Part shown: piece by piece, positions 20,491-31,239 of the stretch
Layout: the number at the start of each line of letters is the position of its first letter
How positions within the stretch are numbered: position 1 is the first letter of the stretch
From: Cavia porcellus
Lineage: Eukaryota > Chordata > Mammalia > Rodentia > Caviidae
Direction of reading: 5' to 3'
Length of the DNA: 64,000 nucleotides
Assembly (NCBI RefSeq): GCF_034190915.1
Contig: NW_026947514.1
Location: forward strand, 2,935,701-2,999,700
The notes under the pieces: model-generated
What the model was told of the DNA's origin: nothing
Databases searched by the model: none
The model's input: only the letters and a program-made list of their open reading frames with translations
Made by a program: the position numbers and the translations under genes

Positions 20491-20945
20491 AATGACTCAT
20501 TTTTCCTTTTCAGGTTTAGCAAAAGACAAAATGCTAACAAAGAAGTGCCTAGTTAAATCTGACATCAATGAGCAGTGAATTATTGTTTTCAGCGTAAGTG
20601 AGCCCAGTACGCTATTTGGGACATGCGCTGTTTATTTGACGTTTAGGATTGGATAAGTGTGTATCACCTGGTCACTCTTCCCTGAGACAGTCCATGGACC
20701 TTCATTAAAACCAGGCAGAGAGAAAGAGGGCACAATTTGTGTCTCAAAGTCTTAACTTTTAAAAGAGAGGCTGAAACGCACAACAAGGAATCCTTGACTA
20801 AGTCCCATTCCCAGCTCCATACTCCAGTATCCAATATGGTGGTGCTCGGGGTCAACAAATATGACAGTTGCTCTCTCCTAGCATGTCAAGGGCCTGCCTT
20901 TTCTGCCTGCTACGAGTTAGCGCTGGCTGTTGGACTCAGTGTGCC
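20491..20945. other. Unique sequence
   Basis: No recognised repeat or domain. The short overlapping ORFs at 20664-20961 are not supported. Confidence 0.35.
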
Positions 20946-20949
20946 TAGC

Positions 20950-21195
20950 AAAGTGGAGTAAGAGAAGCATCATTCCTCTCGGGTGGCACCATGGGTCATG
21001 TATCTGCCCAGTGACCACGGGGCTCTCCATAGTGGCTCTCAGCCTTCTGCAGAAAGGATGACATGGACTCAGAGCAGTCCAGTCATAGTGGCCATGGAAA
21101 GAGGAACTGAAGTCAGTGTGCACTGATGTAAGTCACTAAGACTTGAGATGGTTGTTATGCAGCATCATCAATCTTATCTTGACTGATACATTGTG
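20950..21195 (+). mobile_element. MLT1-type LTR 3' end
   Basis: AAGTCACTAAGACTTGAGAT, then 'ggttgttatgcagcatcatc', then 'cttgactgatacattg' follows the 3' end of MLT1 LTRs (agccactaagttttgg, tttgttatgcagca, taactaatac). The 5' part is too decayed to place exactly. Confidence 0.55.
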
Positions 21196-21274
21196 TAGTC
21201 ACCTTGGACTAACATCTTACTTTTCATGATACTTGACATCTATGTTTGAAAAGATAAGGGTAATATAACCAATC

Positions 21275-21345
21275 TTTTAAAATATAAATTTTAATTTTGA
21301 ATATTTTAAGACTCACCAGAAGTTGCACAAATAGTGCATCATTCA
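21275..21345 (-). mobile_element. Ancient L1 3'UTR-like fragment, antisense
   Basis: The block 'aattttaattttgaatatt', 'aagactcaccagaagttgca', 'caaatagtgcatcattcagg' resembles the antisense L1 3' text 'ttttagattcacagaaaagttgcaaaaatagtacagag'. Short and diverged. Confidence 0.45.
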
Positions 21346-21349
21346 GGAG

Positions 21350-23930
21350 TGGGCTAAGCACCCTAAGGAACAGCCCTTGATATGGTTTGAGGAAGACATT
21401 GGTTAGGTTTATCAGAGAACTGACTTCTACTCACCAATGGTTATTCTGAAATCAAACAGTTGGAAGCGGGTTCTTGTGCAGTTCAGATGAACCCACAGTA
21501 GATGGACACCTCCGTGGGGACCAATGGCCAGGTCCTCTCATGGCTGTGGCCACCTGGGGCCCTGCCTGTGTCTGCTTTTTGTTATCTACAAGTGGACATC
21601 TAAGGTCTCCCCTTTCCTTGGAGAGCTGGTCCAAAGATTATGTAACTTTTCTGTCTTAGGCACATTAAAAAAACACACACAGTAAAACGATATGGGATGT
21701 CACTGAACCACACACGGGCTGAGAGAGCCAGCAAAGCTCTTCTTGCTGGGTCACATGTGTCCTTCAGGGGCCAAGGATTTGACTGTGTTCTCTGGGGAAG
21801 TTTCATCCTGCTTGTGCGACTGCTGGCTGTCACGTTGTAGCCAAATTCGATGTGTGGATTCTCCTCCCCTTTGTCGGGAGCTTTTGAGACAGGGCTGGCC
21901 AGGTTGGTGTGACCCAGTGACTCCAGACAGGGGGCTCATGGTGTGACTGGATGGCACGGGTTTTCATGGCTGGTCACATCGGAGGAGCACCTTGTTGACC
22001 TGGGCTTCTTACGCATCTGCTCGCCTCCAGGTGCTCTGACTTGAAAACGACAGGCCAAGTGCTCTTCTTTCCAAGTTTCCGTCAACCCTCCCCAAACCAG
22101 GTCCCTCGTTCTGTAGCAAACCTTGCACCTCAAGGTTTGATGTGATCGGTGCTTGTTGTGTGCTCACTGCAGCTGGGCCTCAGGCCCCGTGGAGGCTGGG
22201 TCCCAGGACTTCGCTCCTGACAGCACTCTTATCATTTAAACCACTGCAGTATTTAAGACTTGTGCTCTTTTTTAATTTAATTTTTTTACTACTATATGTT
22301 TGCAATACAGAACGATTACATGTGGCTTGGGGGTGGTATTCACACACACATCGCATCTTGATCATTTTTACACTGGCTACTCCCTTGCTTTCCCCTCTCC
22401 TGGCTTCCCTAGATCTTCCAATCTCTACAGACTCTACCTCCCTGTTTCTTAACACGCCTCTTTTATTTTGATCTTTAAATTATTTCTTGCACGGCGCTGA
22501 GGATTCTGTGCTGTGTACACCACAGCCTGCTTCCTGGAACGATTCCCTTGCATTATATAATTCCTTTCTGGCTACACTGCTTTAACGCCTTGTCTCCGTG
22601 CAGAGCTTGGTCTCCGATGCTGCCGACCAGCATCTGTTCGGCTCCTGGACTTGTTTCCGGGTGTGGAGGGGAGTAATTTCCAAGGCTGCCTGGACTGAGG
22701 ACTTCTCCACAGGTAACAGCCGGGGACCCGAGCTGGTGGCGATGGAGACAAATTATCTCGGCGTTGCCAGACTTGCATTTAACAGGATCTGATGAGTATC
22801 TCAAACTTTGGGCAACAGAAGGGGAGGCCGTGTGTGGGTGTGTGGTTCCTGTGAGGCTAATGTGCACACGTGATGTGTGTGCACGCACGCGCCCTGCTTC
22901 CCAGCAGTGTGGCTGGCCTCCCTGCCCGCTCGGGGGCCTTCTGGTCTCTGTGTTTCTCCTCTGCCCCTGCAGCCTCTGAGCACCCACAGCATCTTAGGGC
23001 AGCAGGTGTTGACTGGACAGGGCACCTGCCCTCCCAGCACACACTCTCTGGTCAGGGATGGTGGTGGTGTGGGATCAAGCGCTGTTGGTGGCCGGGCAGA
23101 CCTGGATGACTTGAGGGCAGGGTGAGCTCCAGAGCCCCCTGAAAGCAGAGGAGGTTTATTGTCTCAGCTCAGTTCCAGCAATGTGACAGGGCCGTGGAAT
23201 GGGCTTTGCTGGGCTTAGGAGATGTGGCATAGAAGGGCCAAGTTGGCAAAGGGAGACTCTGCAGTGCCAGCCAAGCGGGGTGGCCTGGCCTGCACCTGGC
23301 AGGCGGGAGAAGCTTTCTGCCTTCTTTCTTCTTATGTTGTTCGTAAATAGGAGTGACGTGATTTGAGTTACATCTGGAAGGAATGCCTGGGGGCCAGGGC
23401 TTGTGGAGGTAGTGCAGACGGAGGTGACAGGAGGTGCCGCTTCCTGAGAAGGAGTCCCTGGTGAGCTTCCCAGAGAACCATGCTCCACCTCCCTCGCCTG
23501 GCATCTTCAGGGCCACTCAGGTCCACGTGGGCTGTCCTACTGGGGGGACAGCTTTACCCTTCAGACACCCAGGACTGCTTATGCTCGCACACACGCCATG
23601 TTAGGTGAGGAGCAGATACGACTTTACTGTGCTGTCCCCACCGTCACTTTGGGTCTTGCTAGAGCAGGTGACTTGGGGTCGTCACCAGGTCTTTGTGGGC
23701 TGTGCTACACTGTATAATGTCTTCTTTCCCCTTTTCTCTAACGTCAGTCCACTCCTACCAAGTTGGCTCCCTCAGGTTCCTGTAGTTGTGTTCTTTCCAT
23801 TGGGGTGACTTGGTCTCTGCTGGACCTGTCTGTGCTCTGTTCCCCATCTGTATAATGTGAACAGCAGTCACACTGATGTTGTGTGCAGTGGTCTGAATAA
23901 TTTCTATGCTTTAACATACATAATCCCCAT
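21350..23930. other. Mostly unique sequence; one unassigned T-rich repeat-like segment
   Basis: 22262-22420 (T-rich, then tatgtttgcaatacagaacg, attacatgtgg, cacatcgcatcttgatcat) is partly similar to 62930-62985 and may be an uncharacterised dispersed repeat. A MIR-like antisense trace lies at 23805-23880. The 22553-23125 ORFs overlap on both strands and are compositional. Confidence 0.4.
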
Positions 23931-23936
23931 CGCAAC

Positions 23937-24263
23937 TGTTATGGTTTGTGTGTGGATGGCCCCCAAAGCCTCATGCAGTCAGAAGTACTGGGATTGGCGA
24001 TGTGAGCATTGCACCTTCCTAGGGGTGGGGAGCCAGCAGGTACTATAAAGGAGAGAAAGAGGCACCCTTTCCCCTTTTTGTTCTTTTTGCTGATGTCATT
24101 GGCAGCCACCATGACTGTTGCCCCTTAGCCACGCTGCCCTGCCTTGGAGCCAGCTGAGTTTGGACTGAAACCTCCATAAACTGTGAGCTAAATAAACCTT
24201 TCCTTCCTTCATTTTGGACGTCAAGTATTTTGTCTCAGCAACAAGAGAAAAGTAAACAAGACA
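23937..24263 (+). mobile_element. Solo LTR of MaLR/ERVL type with 5-bp target duplication
   Basis: Starts TGTTATGGTTTGTG and ends AACAAGACA, with polyadenylation signal AATAAA in 'gctaaataaaccttt' (about 24190) preceded by 'cataaactgtgagcta'. The 5 bases just outside each end are identical: GCAAC at 23932-23936 and at 24264-24268. A 5-bp duplication is the ERVL/MaLR signature, so the edges are exact. No internal region remains, which points to LTR-LTR recombination. Confidence 0.92.
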
Positions 24264-24269
24264 GCAACT

Positions 24270-24820
24270 GTATGTGTGAGGTCTCACTATTATCCCTGTT
24301 TGAGGAATCTGGGAGATTAAAACTGACTTCCAAAGGCAATGCTGGAAGCCAGAATATGTTGGAGGGGTCAAAGCACCAGCTCCTATACCAGAAAATGGTC
24401 CTATGCCAGAAATAGACCGCGCGATCTAAGCTTCTCCTATCACGACCAACCCAGGAGAACCGAGATGGCAGGCACACACCGAAGGGTATTCTTCAGGAAA
24501 AGGAAACTGAGGCAAGGAGAAGGGCTGAGGGGAGAAAGGAGCCAAAATCCACATAGAAGGTGGAGATGTGGTTAATCCAAATGAACGTGGACTGGATAAA
24601 ATAATTCTGATGCCCCGTGGAATGTAAACTGGAACGGTCAAAAGGCAGCGGAGAATAGATGAACTCGAAGTAAACCCAGGAAGTGCTCAGAGAAGCAATT
24701 TAATTTGGACCTTAACTTCAAGAATAACTGGCAAGAATTAGTGGGCTAATCAAAGAGGAAATGAGATAACAGCCCAAAATTATTCCAAAAGGAGTGACTG
24801 CATACAGGAGACAAGACAGA
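24270..24820. other. Unique sequence
   Basis: Purine-rich DNA without clear repeat. Small ORFs on both strands (24339-24575, 24426-24641) lack domains. Confidence 0.3.
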
Positions 24821-24822
24821 AA

Positions 24823-24897
24823 AGGGGAAGCAGTTCAGTGACAGGCTGCCTGCAGAGAGTGTGCAGGGCGTGGGTTCAATTCCTGTTACCCCATAAC
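24823..24897 (+). mobile_element. Diverged ID-type SINE
   Basis: GAAGCAGTTCAGTGACAGGC ... GTGGGTTCAATTCCTGTTACC retains the tRNA-like A-box region (AGTTCAGTG) and a good B box (GGTTCAATTCC), with the GGTACC-like end. A tail is barely present. Older than the IDs at 797 and 1005. Confidence 0.6.
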
Positions 24898-24899
24898 AA

Positions 24900-25575
24900 C
24901 CAGAGGGGGGAAGTTTTGATGGGAACTTATTTCTGGGTCTCACTGGAGGGCTGTAGAGCTGATACCGACCCACACATTCCTTGACTTTCCCAGTGTGGTG
25001 CGAGCCTGTCAACGCCCGCACAGAACACAGAGCATCGCGGGGTTATCGCCAGGGCTGGCGTGGAGGTGAGCGGTCGGTATAAACTGTGAAGTGTCGCGTG
25101 CCTGTTTATTGATTTGCACACCCGCAGCATCTGACCCGGCTCTGCACACGGAGTAGAAGGACTTCCGACTGGAATAGCGCCCTATCGCTAACCGCATGCT
25201 GTGCCAAGAAACTTTGTTTATGAAAGCAGATGGTTGCCAGCATTTAGCCCTGGGCTATGGCTTGCTCACCCTGGCTTACAGACTGCTAAGACGGTCCACC
25301 CTCAGCCTGGCCTTGAAGTTAGAGCTCATGGCATGACCATGACAAGCTTTTCCTTCCTTCCTCCCTCGGGGGAATAACATATGTGAACTAACTCTAGCAC
25401 CATCAGTAAAAAGAAAATGAGGTGAATTATATGAATCGATATTTGTAAACATCTGGAGATCACTAAGTACAAGACTATGATCCCAGAGAGGACAGGAGAG
25501 TGAAACACACAGGAAGCACATAGCGAGACGGTAAAGTGACCAATATGGGCACTTCATAGAAGTGACCACTCTCAT
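24900..25575. other. Unassigned sequence leading into L1
   Basis: 24900-25300 looks unique. 25380-25575 is AT-rich and may already be decayed L1 5' of the recognisable ORF2 piece. No gene. Confidence 0.3.
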
Positions 25576-25579
25576 AAAC

Positions 25580-26674
25580 AGGCAGCGATTATGTAACTGA
25601 AGTTTTAAAAACTACCTACCTAGCCTGTGTCTAAAAGATTCAGTGTTAGATACAAAGACATAGGATGCTAGAAATAAAAACATACAGGAAAATTATGCCA
25701 TGCAAATATGAATCACAAGAAAGCCAGAGTATGATAGCATTCACAGTAGACTTCCGGACAGGGAAAATTACCAGCATGGGAAGATATTTCATAATGATGA
25801 ATGTTAATCAGTTAAGAAGTCATAACAATCCTGTGTGTGTGCACACTTCATAGCCATATCAAAAAAGCGGAGCCAGCCTGGGCAAGACATAGACCTGAAG
25901 CTCCCTTGGAAATCTCAAGAGTCTTGCTTCAGAAACTGTTAGAAGGGTGTATGGAAAACTATTAGGGATGAACAGGTCTTCACAACATAACAAACTAACT
26001 CAGACCGGTTTATATTTATGGAAAAATTTACCCCAAACTACAGTACACTTTATTTTAAAGTATACACAGCATATTCATAAATCAAACTTTATTAAATAAA
26101 CTCAAACATGCAGAATGCTTTTTGACCAAAATGAAACTAAATTAGAAATTAACAACCAATAATTCAGCAAAATTGCCAAAAGGCAAAAGTCTGCACTTCC
26201 AAACAACCTATGGGACAGAGAATAACTCACAGGGAAATTACAAAATCTGGACTGGAAATCTAAACAGTGTTTCATAGTATGTAGAAGAAAAGCGAAAAGA
26301 AAGATTATAAGTTACCACTTTAAGCCGGAAGGGAAAAAAGGAAGCCAAAGTAAATAACAGTAAGAAAATAATAAAAGTAAAAGCAGAAACAATTGAAACA
26401 CGAATTAGTGAAAACAATAGGGAAGATTAAATCAAATTGATAATCAAATGGATCAACTTTTAGTTAAACTAATAAAGAGAAAGCAGAAGTGGCGAATATT
26501 AGAATCAAAAGAGGGAAAATCACTGCAAATCCTACAAATATCATAGCAAGGCCATACAATGTAGGACTTTCATAAATTCTACAACCTGGATAAAATATAC
26601 ATGCAGGGTATGACAAAAATAGGCTGAATGCTTAACTTTTAAAAACGTATTGCAATCAAAGACCCTTAACCCTC
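25580..26674 (+). mobile_element. Ancient L1 (L1M-like) ORF2 fragment, first part
   Basis: Sense-strand landmarks occur in the order expected for L1 ORF2 from the endonuclease toward the reverse-transcriptase domain: 'ccatgcaaatatgaatcac', 'cacagtagacttccggac', 'catttcataatgatgaatg' style block near 25780, 'aagtcataacaatcctgtg', 'aaactaaattagaaattaac', 'aataataaaagtaaaagcag', and 'atcaaagacccttaaccctc' at the end. Stops and frameshifts are everywhere, so it is long dead. It continues after an insertion at 26675-27210. Confidence 0.8.
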
Positions 26675-27210
26675 ACTGTTCTCGTCGCTTGCTGGAAGTC
26701 CTCACTTCCAGGGCTTTAGCTGCATCTTGTGACGGTCTCAGTGTCCCCTGAGTGCATCAGAGACGTTTACCATTCGCGGTCATTTCAGCTTTGGGGAAAG
26801 CCAGGGTCCCAGGATGCCCGGTCCAGTGCGGGGGGGAGGAGGACGCATCGTAGTGTTTCATGAGCCTGTTTTTCCACCGCGTGGCCCGCATCCACTGTGT
26901 TTGTGATCACACCTTGTAAATGTACCCACCAAAGAGGACTTTCCAGAACAGCTTCAGAAAGTGGCAAGAGCAATGAAGTAATTGCATTTAGGGTAAGGGG
27001 GGATGTTTGAAGGGAGATTCGTGGCAGTGTGTTTTTTATTTGATAATTTAAAAGAATTAATCACATACTGTGGTTTTTGATCATGCCTTATAGTTTTTAA
27101 AAGAAGCAAGTGATAAAAACTGACATAAGACCTAAAACAACCAGACAGCTCAGTATCTACTACTAACATTGAATTTGTAATGGCCTTTTTTTTTTTTTTT
27201 TACAAAAAAA
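26675..27210 (+). mobile_element. Mariner-like remnant inserted in L1 ORF2
   Basis: The flanking L1 text is interrupted here. Around 26940-27020 the + strand reads, with stops, as FQNSFRKWQE ... NCI.GKG.CLKGDS, the mariner transposase C-terminal pattern also seen at 20270. It ends near 27095 with 'tttttgatcatgccttatag', terminal-repeat-like. 26675-26930 is GC-richer and could be more of the same transposon. A T run sits at 27186-27203. Confidence 0.5.
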
Positions 27211-28790
27211 TTACAGTTGAGATGGCCTCATGGATGAATTACATCAAATATTTAGGTAATAATATCAATCTTACATAAATTCTTTCAGAAAAATAGGATA
27301 GAATGGAAAAACTTTGCAAATCATTTTACAAGGCCAGTATTAACTGTATGTCAAACCGAGATGCTGTCTTTATGGGAAAATAGGACTAGCACTCATGAAT
27401 TCAGAAACAAAAATCATTAACAAGGTGTTATCAGATCAAGTCTGCTAATACATTAGAAAAGACTTAAAGATACAAAGTTAATTGAGCATTTTAAAAAAGT
27501 ATGTGGTTAATTGTTCACAGAACAAAAGAGAAAAAAACATGATCATCTTAGTAGTTTCAGAAAAAGTATTTGACAAAATGCATTCTTATTCTTGATTTAA
27601 AAAAAAACTCCTAGTAAACTAGGCAGAGAAAGAGATTGCCTCAAATTGACAACATCTTTTAAAAAGCTACATTTAATGTTATATTTAATGGCAAAAGATT
27701 GAGTGCTTTCTATTTAAAATGAGGCCCAAGACAAAGATGTCCACTGCAATTACTTTAATTCAGCATTGCATTAGATATCAGAGCCACTTTAATAATGACA
27801 GTTGAGGAACGTGACGGGCATACAGATTGAAAACATCAAATAAAACTGTATTCGTAGGTGCCTGAAGAGTACTAAGAAATATAATTTAAAGTTACTAGAA
27901 CAGATATATAAATTTAACAAGATTTTCAAGTACTTACATTTCTGTGTCCTGGTACTAATTTGCAGAAGTATAAGAAAAACTTGAACTAGGCATAACACTA
28001 AGAGAAAAAGAAAATGCATAAACATTATAAACAATACACTTCTGGATGAAACAAAAGAAGGCTTAAGTACACAGATACACCGAGTGCCACATTTGAGGAC
28101 CGAGAGACTCCATTATGTTAAGATAGATGTTACAATTCAGCTAATTTATAAATGCAGTGCAATCACCACACTCCTCATATGTTTGCTTTTTGGTATAAAT
28201 TGGTAAATTAATACTAAAACTTAGTAGAGATGCAAAGAAGTTTGAGTAAGAAGAGCCATCTGAAAAATATAAACTCCTCGATTTCAAGCTTATTGTACAG
28301 TTACAGAAATCAAGATGTTACAATATTGGTGAAGGATATAGAACATACAGATGAATTGGACAGAAGAGAGAGTCCAGAAAACAGACTCCATGTTCAGTCA
28401 GTTGAGTTTTGATTAAGATGACTGGGTAAATGGTGGTGGTTCATCAGCCGCTAGAACCTGGCCATCCTTAGAGAAAAACGTGGAACTGGACTCCTGTTAT
28501 TTTTAAAAGTTGATCCCAAGGGGGCATTACTCTATACCTTAATAGGAAAGAATAAAACTTGGGAAGGAGATAATGTAAATTCTTGTAACTTTGGGACAGG
28601 GAGAGATATCTTCGATAAGATACAAATACACAAATCATAACTAAAAATTTAATTTATAATGTAGCAAAATCATAAACTTTCTCTTCAGAATACACCCTTA
28701 AGAAAATGAAAAATCAAGATAAAGAGTGGGAGAAAATATTCATTATAGACATCTTACAAGACCCAGAATATATAAAGAACTTTAAAAACT
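27211..28790 (+). mobile_element. Ancient L1 (L1M-like) ORF2 fragment, continuation
   Basis: L1 landmarks resume at 'tggatgaattacatcaaata' and proceed through a 'tgacaaaatgcattcttatt' block (27570), 'aaagatgtccactgcaatt' (27735), 'gcagtgcaatcaccacact' (28155), 'agagagtccagaaaacaga' (28367), and the 'gagtgggagaaaatattcat ... agaatatataaagaac' block near 28725-28785. The order is that of ORF2 from mid reverse transcriptase to the C-terminal domain. Heavily mutated. Confidence 0.8.
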
Positions 28791-29716
28791 CAGTACCATG
28801 GAGACACAGATACCATTTATACTGGCACGACTTTTCCGGAGACTTAAGATGGCTTATTTTGTTAAATATAAATTATCCTTTAATCCCCGAGTGGAAAAAA
28901 ATATTCCTTTCAATACTTTTGCTTCATATAAGATGAAATATCAGGAGCTGGATTTACCCTTCTGTCTGAAAGAATCACAAAATTAAAAAGTGAAAACCAG
29001 GCAAAGATACTAAGTAAGTTTTTGAGGTGCTGGGTACAGGGTTGCAAAAGACACAGGACCCATAAGAAATGGAAAATGAGTGCATGAGGCCTCGGGCTGC
29101 TCCAGATTACAGCCCTTGACAGAATTTCTAGGCTTCAGCGTAGCAGAGGGAACCCAGACAGAGCCAGGGTGGCAGGTGGAGTTGAGGCCAAGGAGCTGAG
29201 AGTCTGGGAAGCCAAGATGACTGGAGTGTGCAGTGTGCAGGAGAGGACCGTACAGAATGAGCTCGGAGAAGAGACTGCTGCAGAGCGCTGGTCAGAGCAG
29301 GCATGATAGGAAATTACTGGGAGTTTGACAGAAAAAAATCCAAAAGACACTTGTATAGCGCCAGCAATAATGCTAGTGTCTACCAGCCAAACTGGAAAAA
29401 CTCATAACTCATGGGGCATTGGTAAAATGTGCAGAAAGGTCTTCCTTCTGTGGTGGGAATAACGTTAGATTGAATACTATTCCAGATCCACCTAATAAAT
29501 CATAAAAACAAGACCAACTGAAAAGGCTCACTGTTTCCAAGTAACTTAATGTCAAACTCAAGTTATGCAGTTAAATTGAGTTATGCCAAACTCAAGAATA
29601 TTTATAGAAATTTAAAAAAGAAAAGGATATAACAAAGTAAAATTCTGGCATCCAATCACAGATTACCAGACATGCAAAGAAACAAGAAGATATGATCCAT
29701 CACGATGAGAATCTAC

Positions 29717-29753
29717 TATATCTATCTATCTATCTATCATGCATCTATCTATA
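29717..29753. repeat. (TATC)n microsatellite
   Basis: About nine TATC/TCTA units with one interruption (atgcatc) inside the L1M/HAL1-like element. Confidence 0.95.
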
Positions 29754-30017
29754 TCAAAATTGGCCCATGATTTGCATGGATACTAGATTTAGCATACAAA
29801 GACAGTAATTTGGGTTATTCATAATAACTGTATTCCATAAATCAAAAAGACATGGACGATGTGTAAATGACCATAATTGAACTTTTAGAGATGAAAACTA
29901 CAATGTATGAGATGAAAAATACACTGGATTGGATTAACAAGATATGGATGTTTCAGAAGAAAATATGAAAGAATTTGAGGACAGCAACAAAAACCTCAGA
30001 ATGAAACACTAAAGTGG

Positions 30018-30043
30018 AATAATAATAATAATAATAATAATGC
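30018..30043. repeat. (AAT)n microsatellite
   Basis: Perfect AAT trinucleotide run of about eight units within the L1M/HAL1-like element. Confidence 0.95.
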
Positions 30044-31106
30044 TAGAGCTTGAGTGATCTGTAGGAAAAATGTAAGTGGCATAATGTGCAGTTGGAAGAT
30101 CCAAAAATAGGCATGAAGAGAGAGACAGAAAGGACATTTCTAGATCTAATGGTGCTAAGTCTTCTGTTTACTGTGCAGGCTATCAACCTGAAAATCCAAG
30201 GAGCTCAGTGAACTCCAGGACAAGAAATATCATGAAAACCGGATCAATGAACATCATAATCAAATTATTTGAAGGCAATAAGGAGGAAGTAGTATAAGTG
30301 GCCAGAGGAGGGAAAAATATGTTACTGTACGCACAGAAGAGTCCAGGTAAAGACGGCAGCAGATTTCTCGCTGAAAGCTATGTCAGTGAGAAGACAGTGG
30401 ACTGACGTCTTTAAATACTCAACGAAAACTCTTCCAACTTAGCATTCTGTTCCCAAAGGAGACATTTTCCAAGTGATTTACAAATTCCAAAGGACTTTAT
30501 CATAAGTACACTGACACTACATGAAATGTTGAAAACCATTCTTTGGACTAAACAGAAAAGGAACCTGGGTCAGATAGAAGCGTGGGTCGATCCAAAGCAA
30601 TGCACACTACACACGGTAACACGGATACTTACAGAAGATGCTGTTTCACTACTTCAGTCTCAGCCAGATAAAGGGATATTTTTACAAAAAAATCAGTGTG
30701 CTTTGGGGTTTATGTTATATGTGTGTTTATGATGGAACTATAGCATAGATAAAAAGTGAAGTAAATTTCTCATACGTGAAGTGATATTACTGGACAATGA
30801 TAATCCTTTGAAGGTGCTAATATCATGAGTTGTATGCTATGTACTTTCAAGTGATCATTGAAGTATTTAGAGCTATAATTTGAAATTTATGAATTGCTCT
30901 CCACCAGACTCCTGAGCCACGGGTTGGTGGGGAGTGCGGGTAGCAGGGGTGGTTTCTGTGCTGGGGGATCGGTAGGAGGGAAGAGCCCTTGCTCTCTCGT
31001 GACGTCTCCCTTGGGTGTTCTGCCCCAGGGCTGCTTTGATCCAGCTGGGGGCATGTTCTTCTCCCATGGGTATCAGGTTGTTATTCCAGCTCAGCACAGT
31101 GCCCGG

Positions 31107-31235
31107 GTACATTGCCAGATAAAACACAGGATGCCCAGTTAAATTTGAATCTCAGAGAACAGTGAATAATTTTCTAGTCTCAGCGTGTCCCAAATGGGAC
31201 CTTTCGAGACTTTGTTATGTGCTGTCTGGCAACCC
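31107..31235. mobile_element. Palindromic DNA-transposon MITE (MER53-like)
   Basis: Left terminal repeat TTGCCAGATAAAACACAGGA with 'tgcccagttaaatttgaatct', and right terminal repeat ending GTCTGGCAACCC. This family is a near-complete palindrome whose arms read 'gttgccagataaaatacagga ... cccagttaaatttgaa'. In this copy the right arm has decayed and shortened. Non-coding. Confidence 0.8.
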
Positions 31236-31239
31236 CTGC

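Larger units (their letters stand above)
28990..30890 (+). mobile_element. Ancient L1M/HAL1-like 5'UTR and ORF1 region
   Basis: GC-richer 28990-29330 fits an L1M 5'UTR. ORF1-like text follows: 'cagacatgcaaagaaacaag', 'agagatgaaaactacaatg', 'tggattggattaacaagata', 'aggagctcagtgaactcca', 'gcagcagatttctcgctga', 'gtggactgacgtctttaaa', 'ctacatgaaatgttgaaaa'. The 3' end of the ORF2 piece comes first and ORF1 second on the same strand, so this is a separate insertion. It has no intact frame. HAL1, which lacks ORF2, is an alternative. Confidence 0.75.

Noticed and set aside
29717..30043. Short direct repeats considered as a CRISPR-like array
   Set aside because: They are simple (TATC)n and (AAT)n microsatellites without spacers in a eukaryotic genome.
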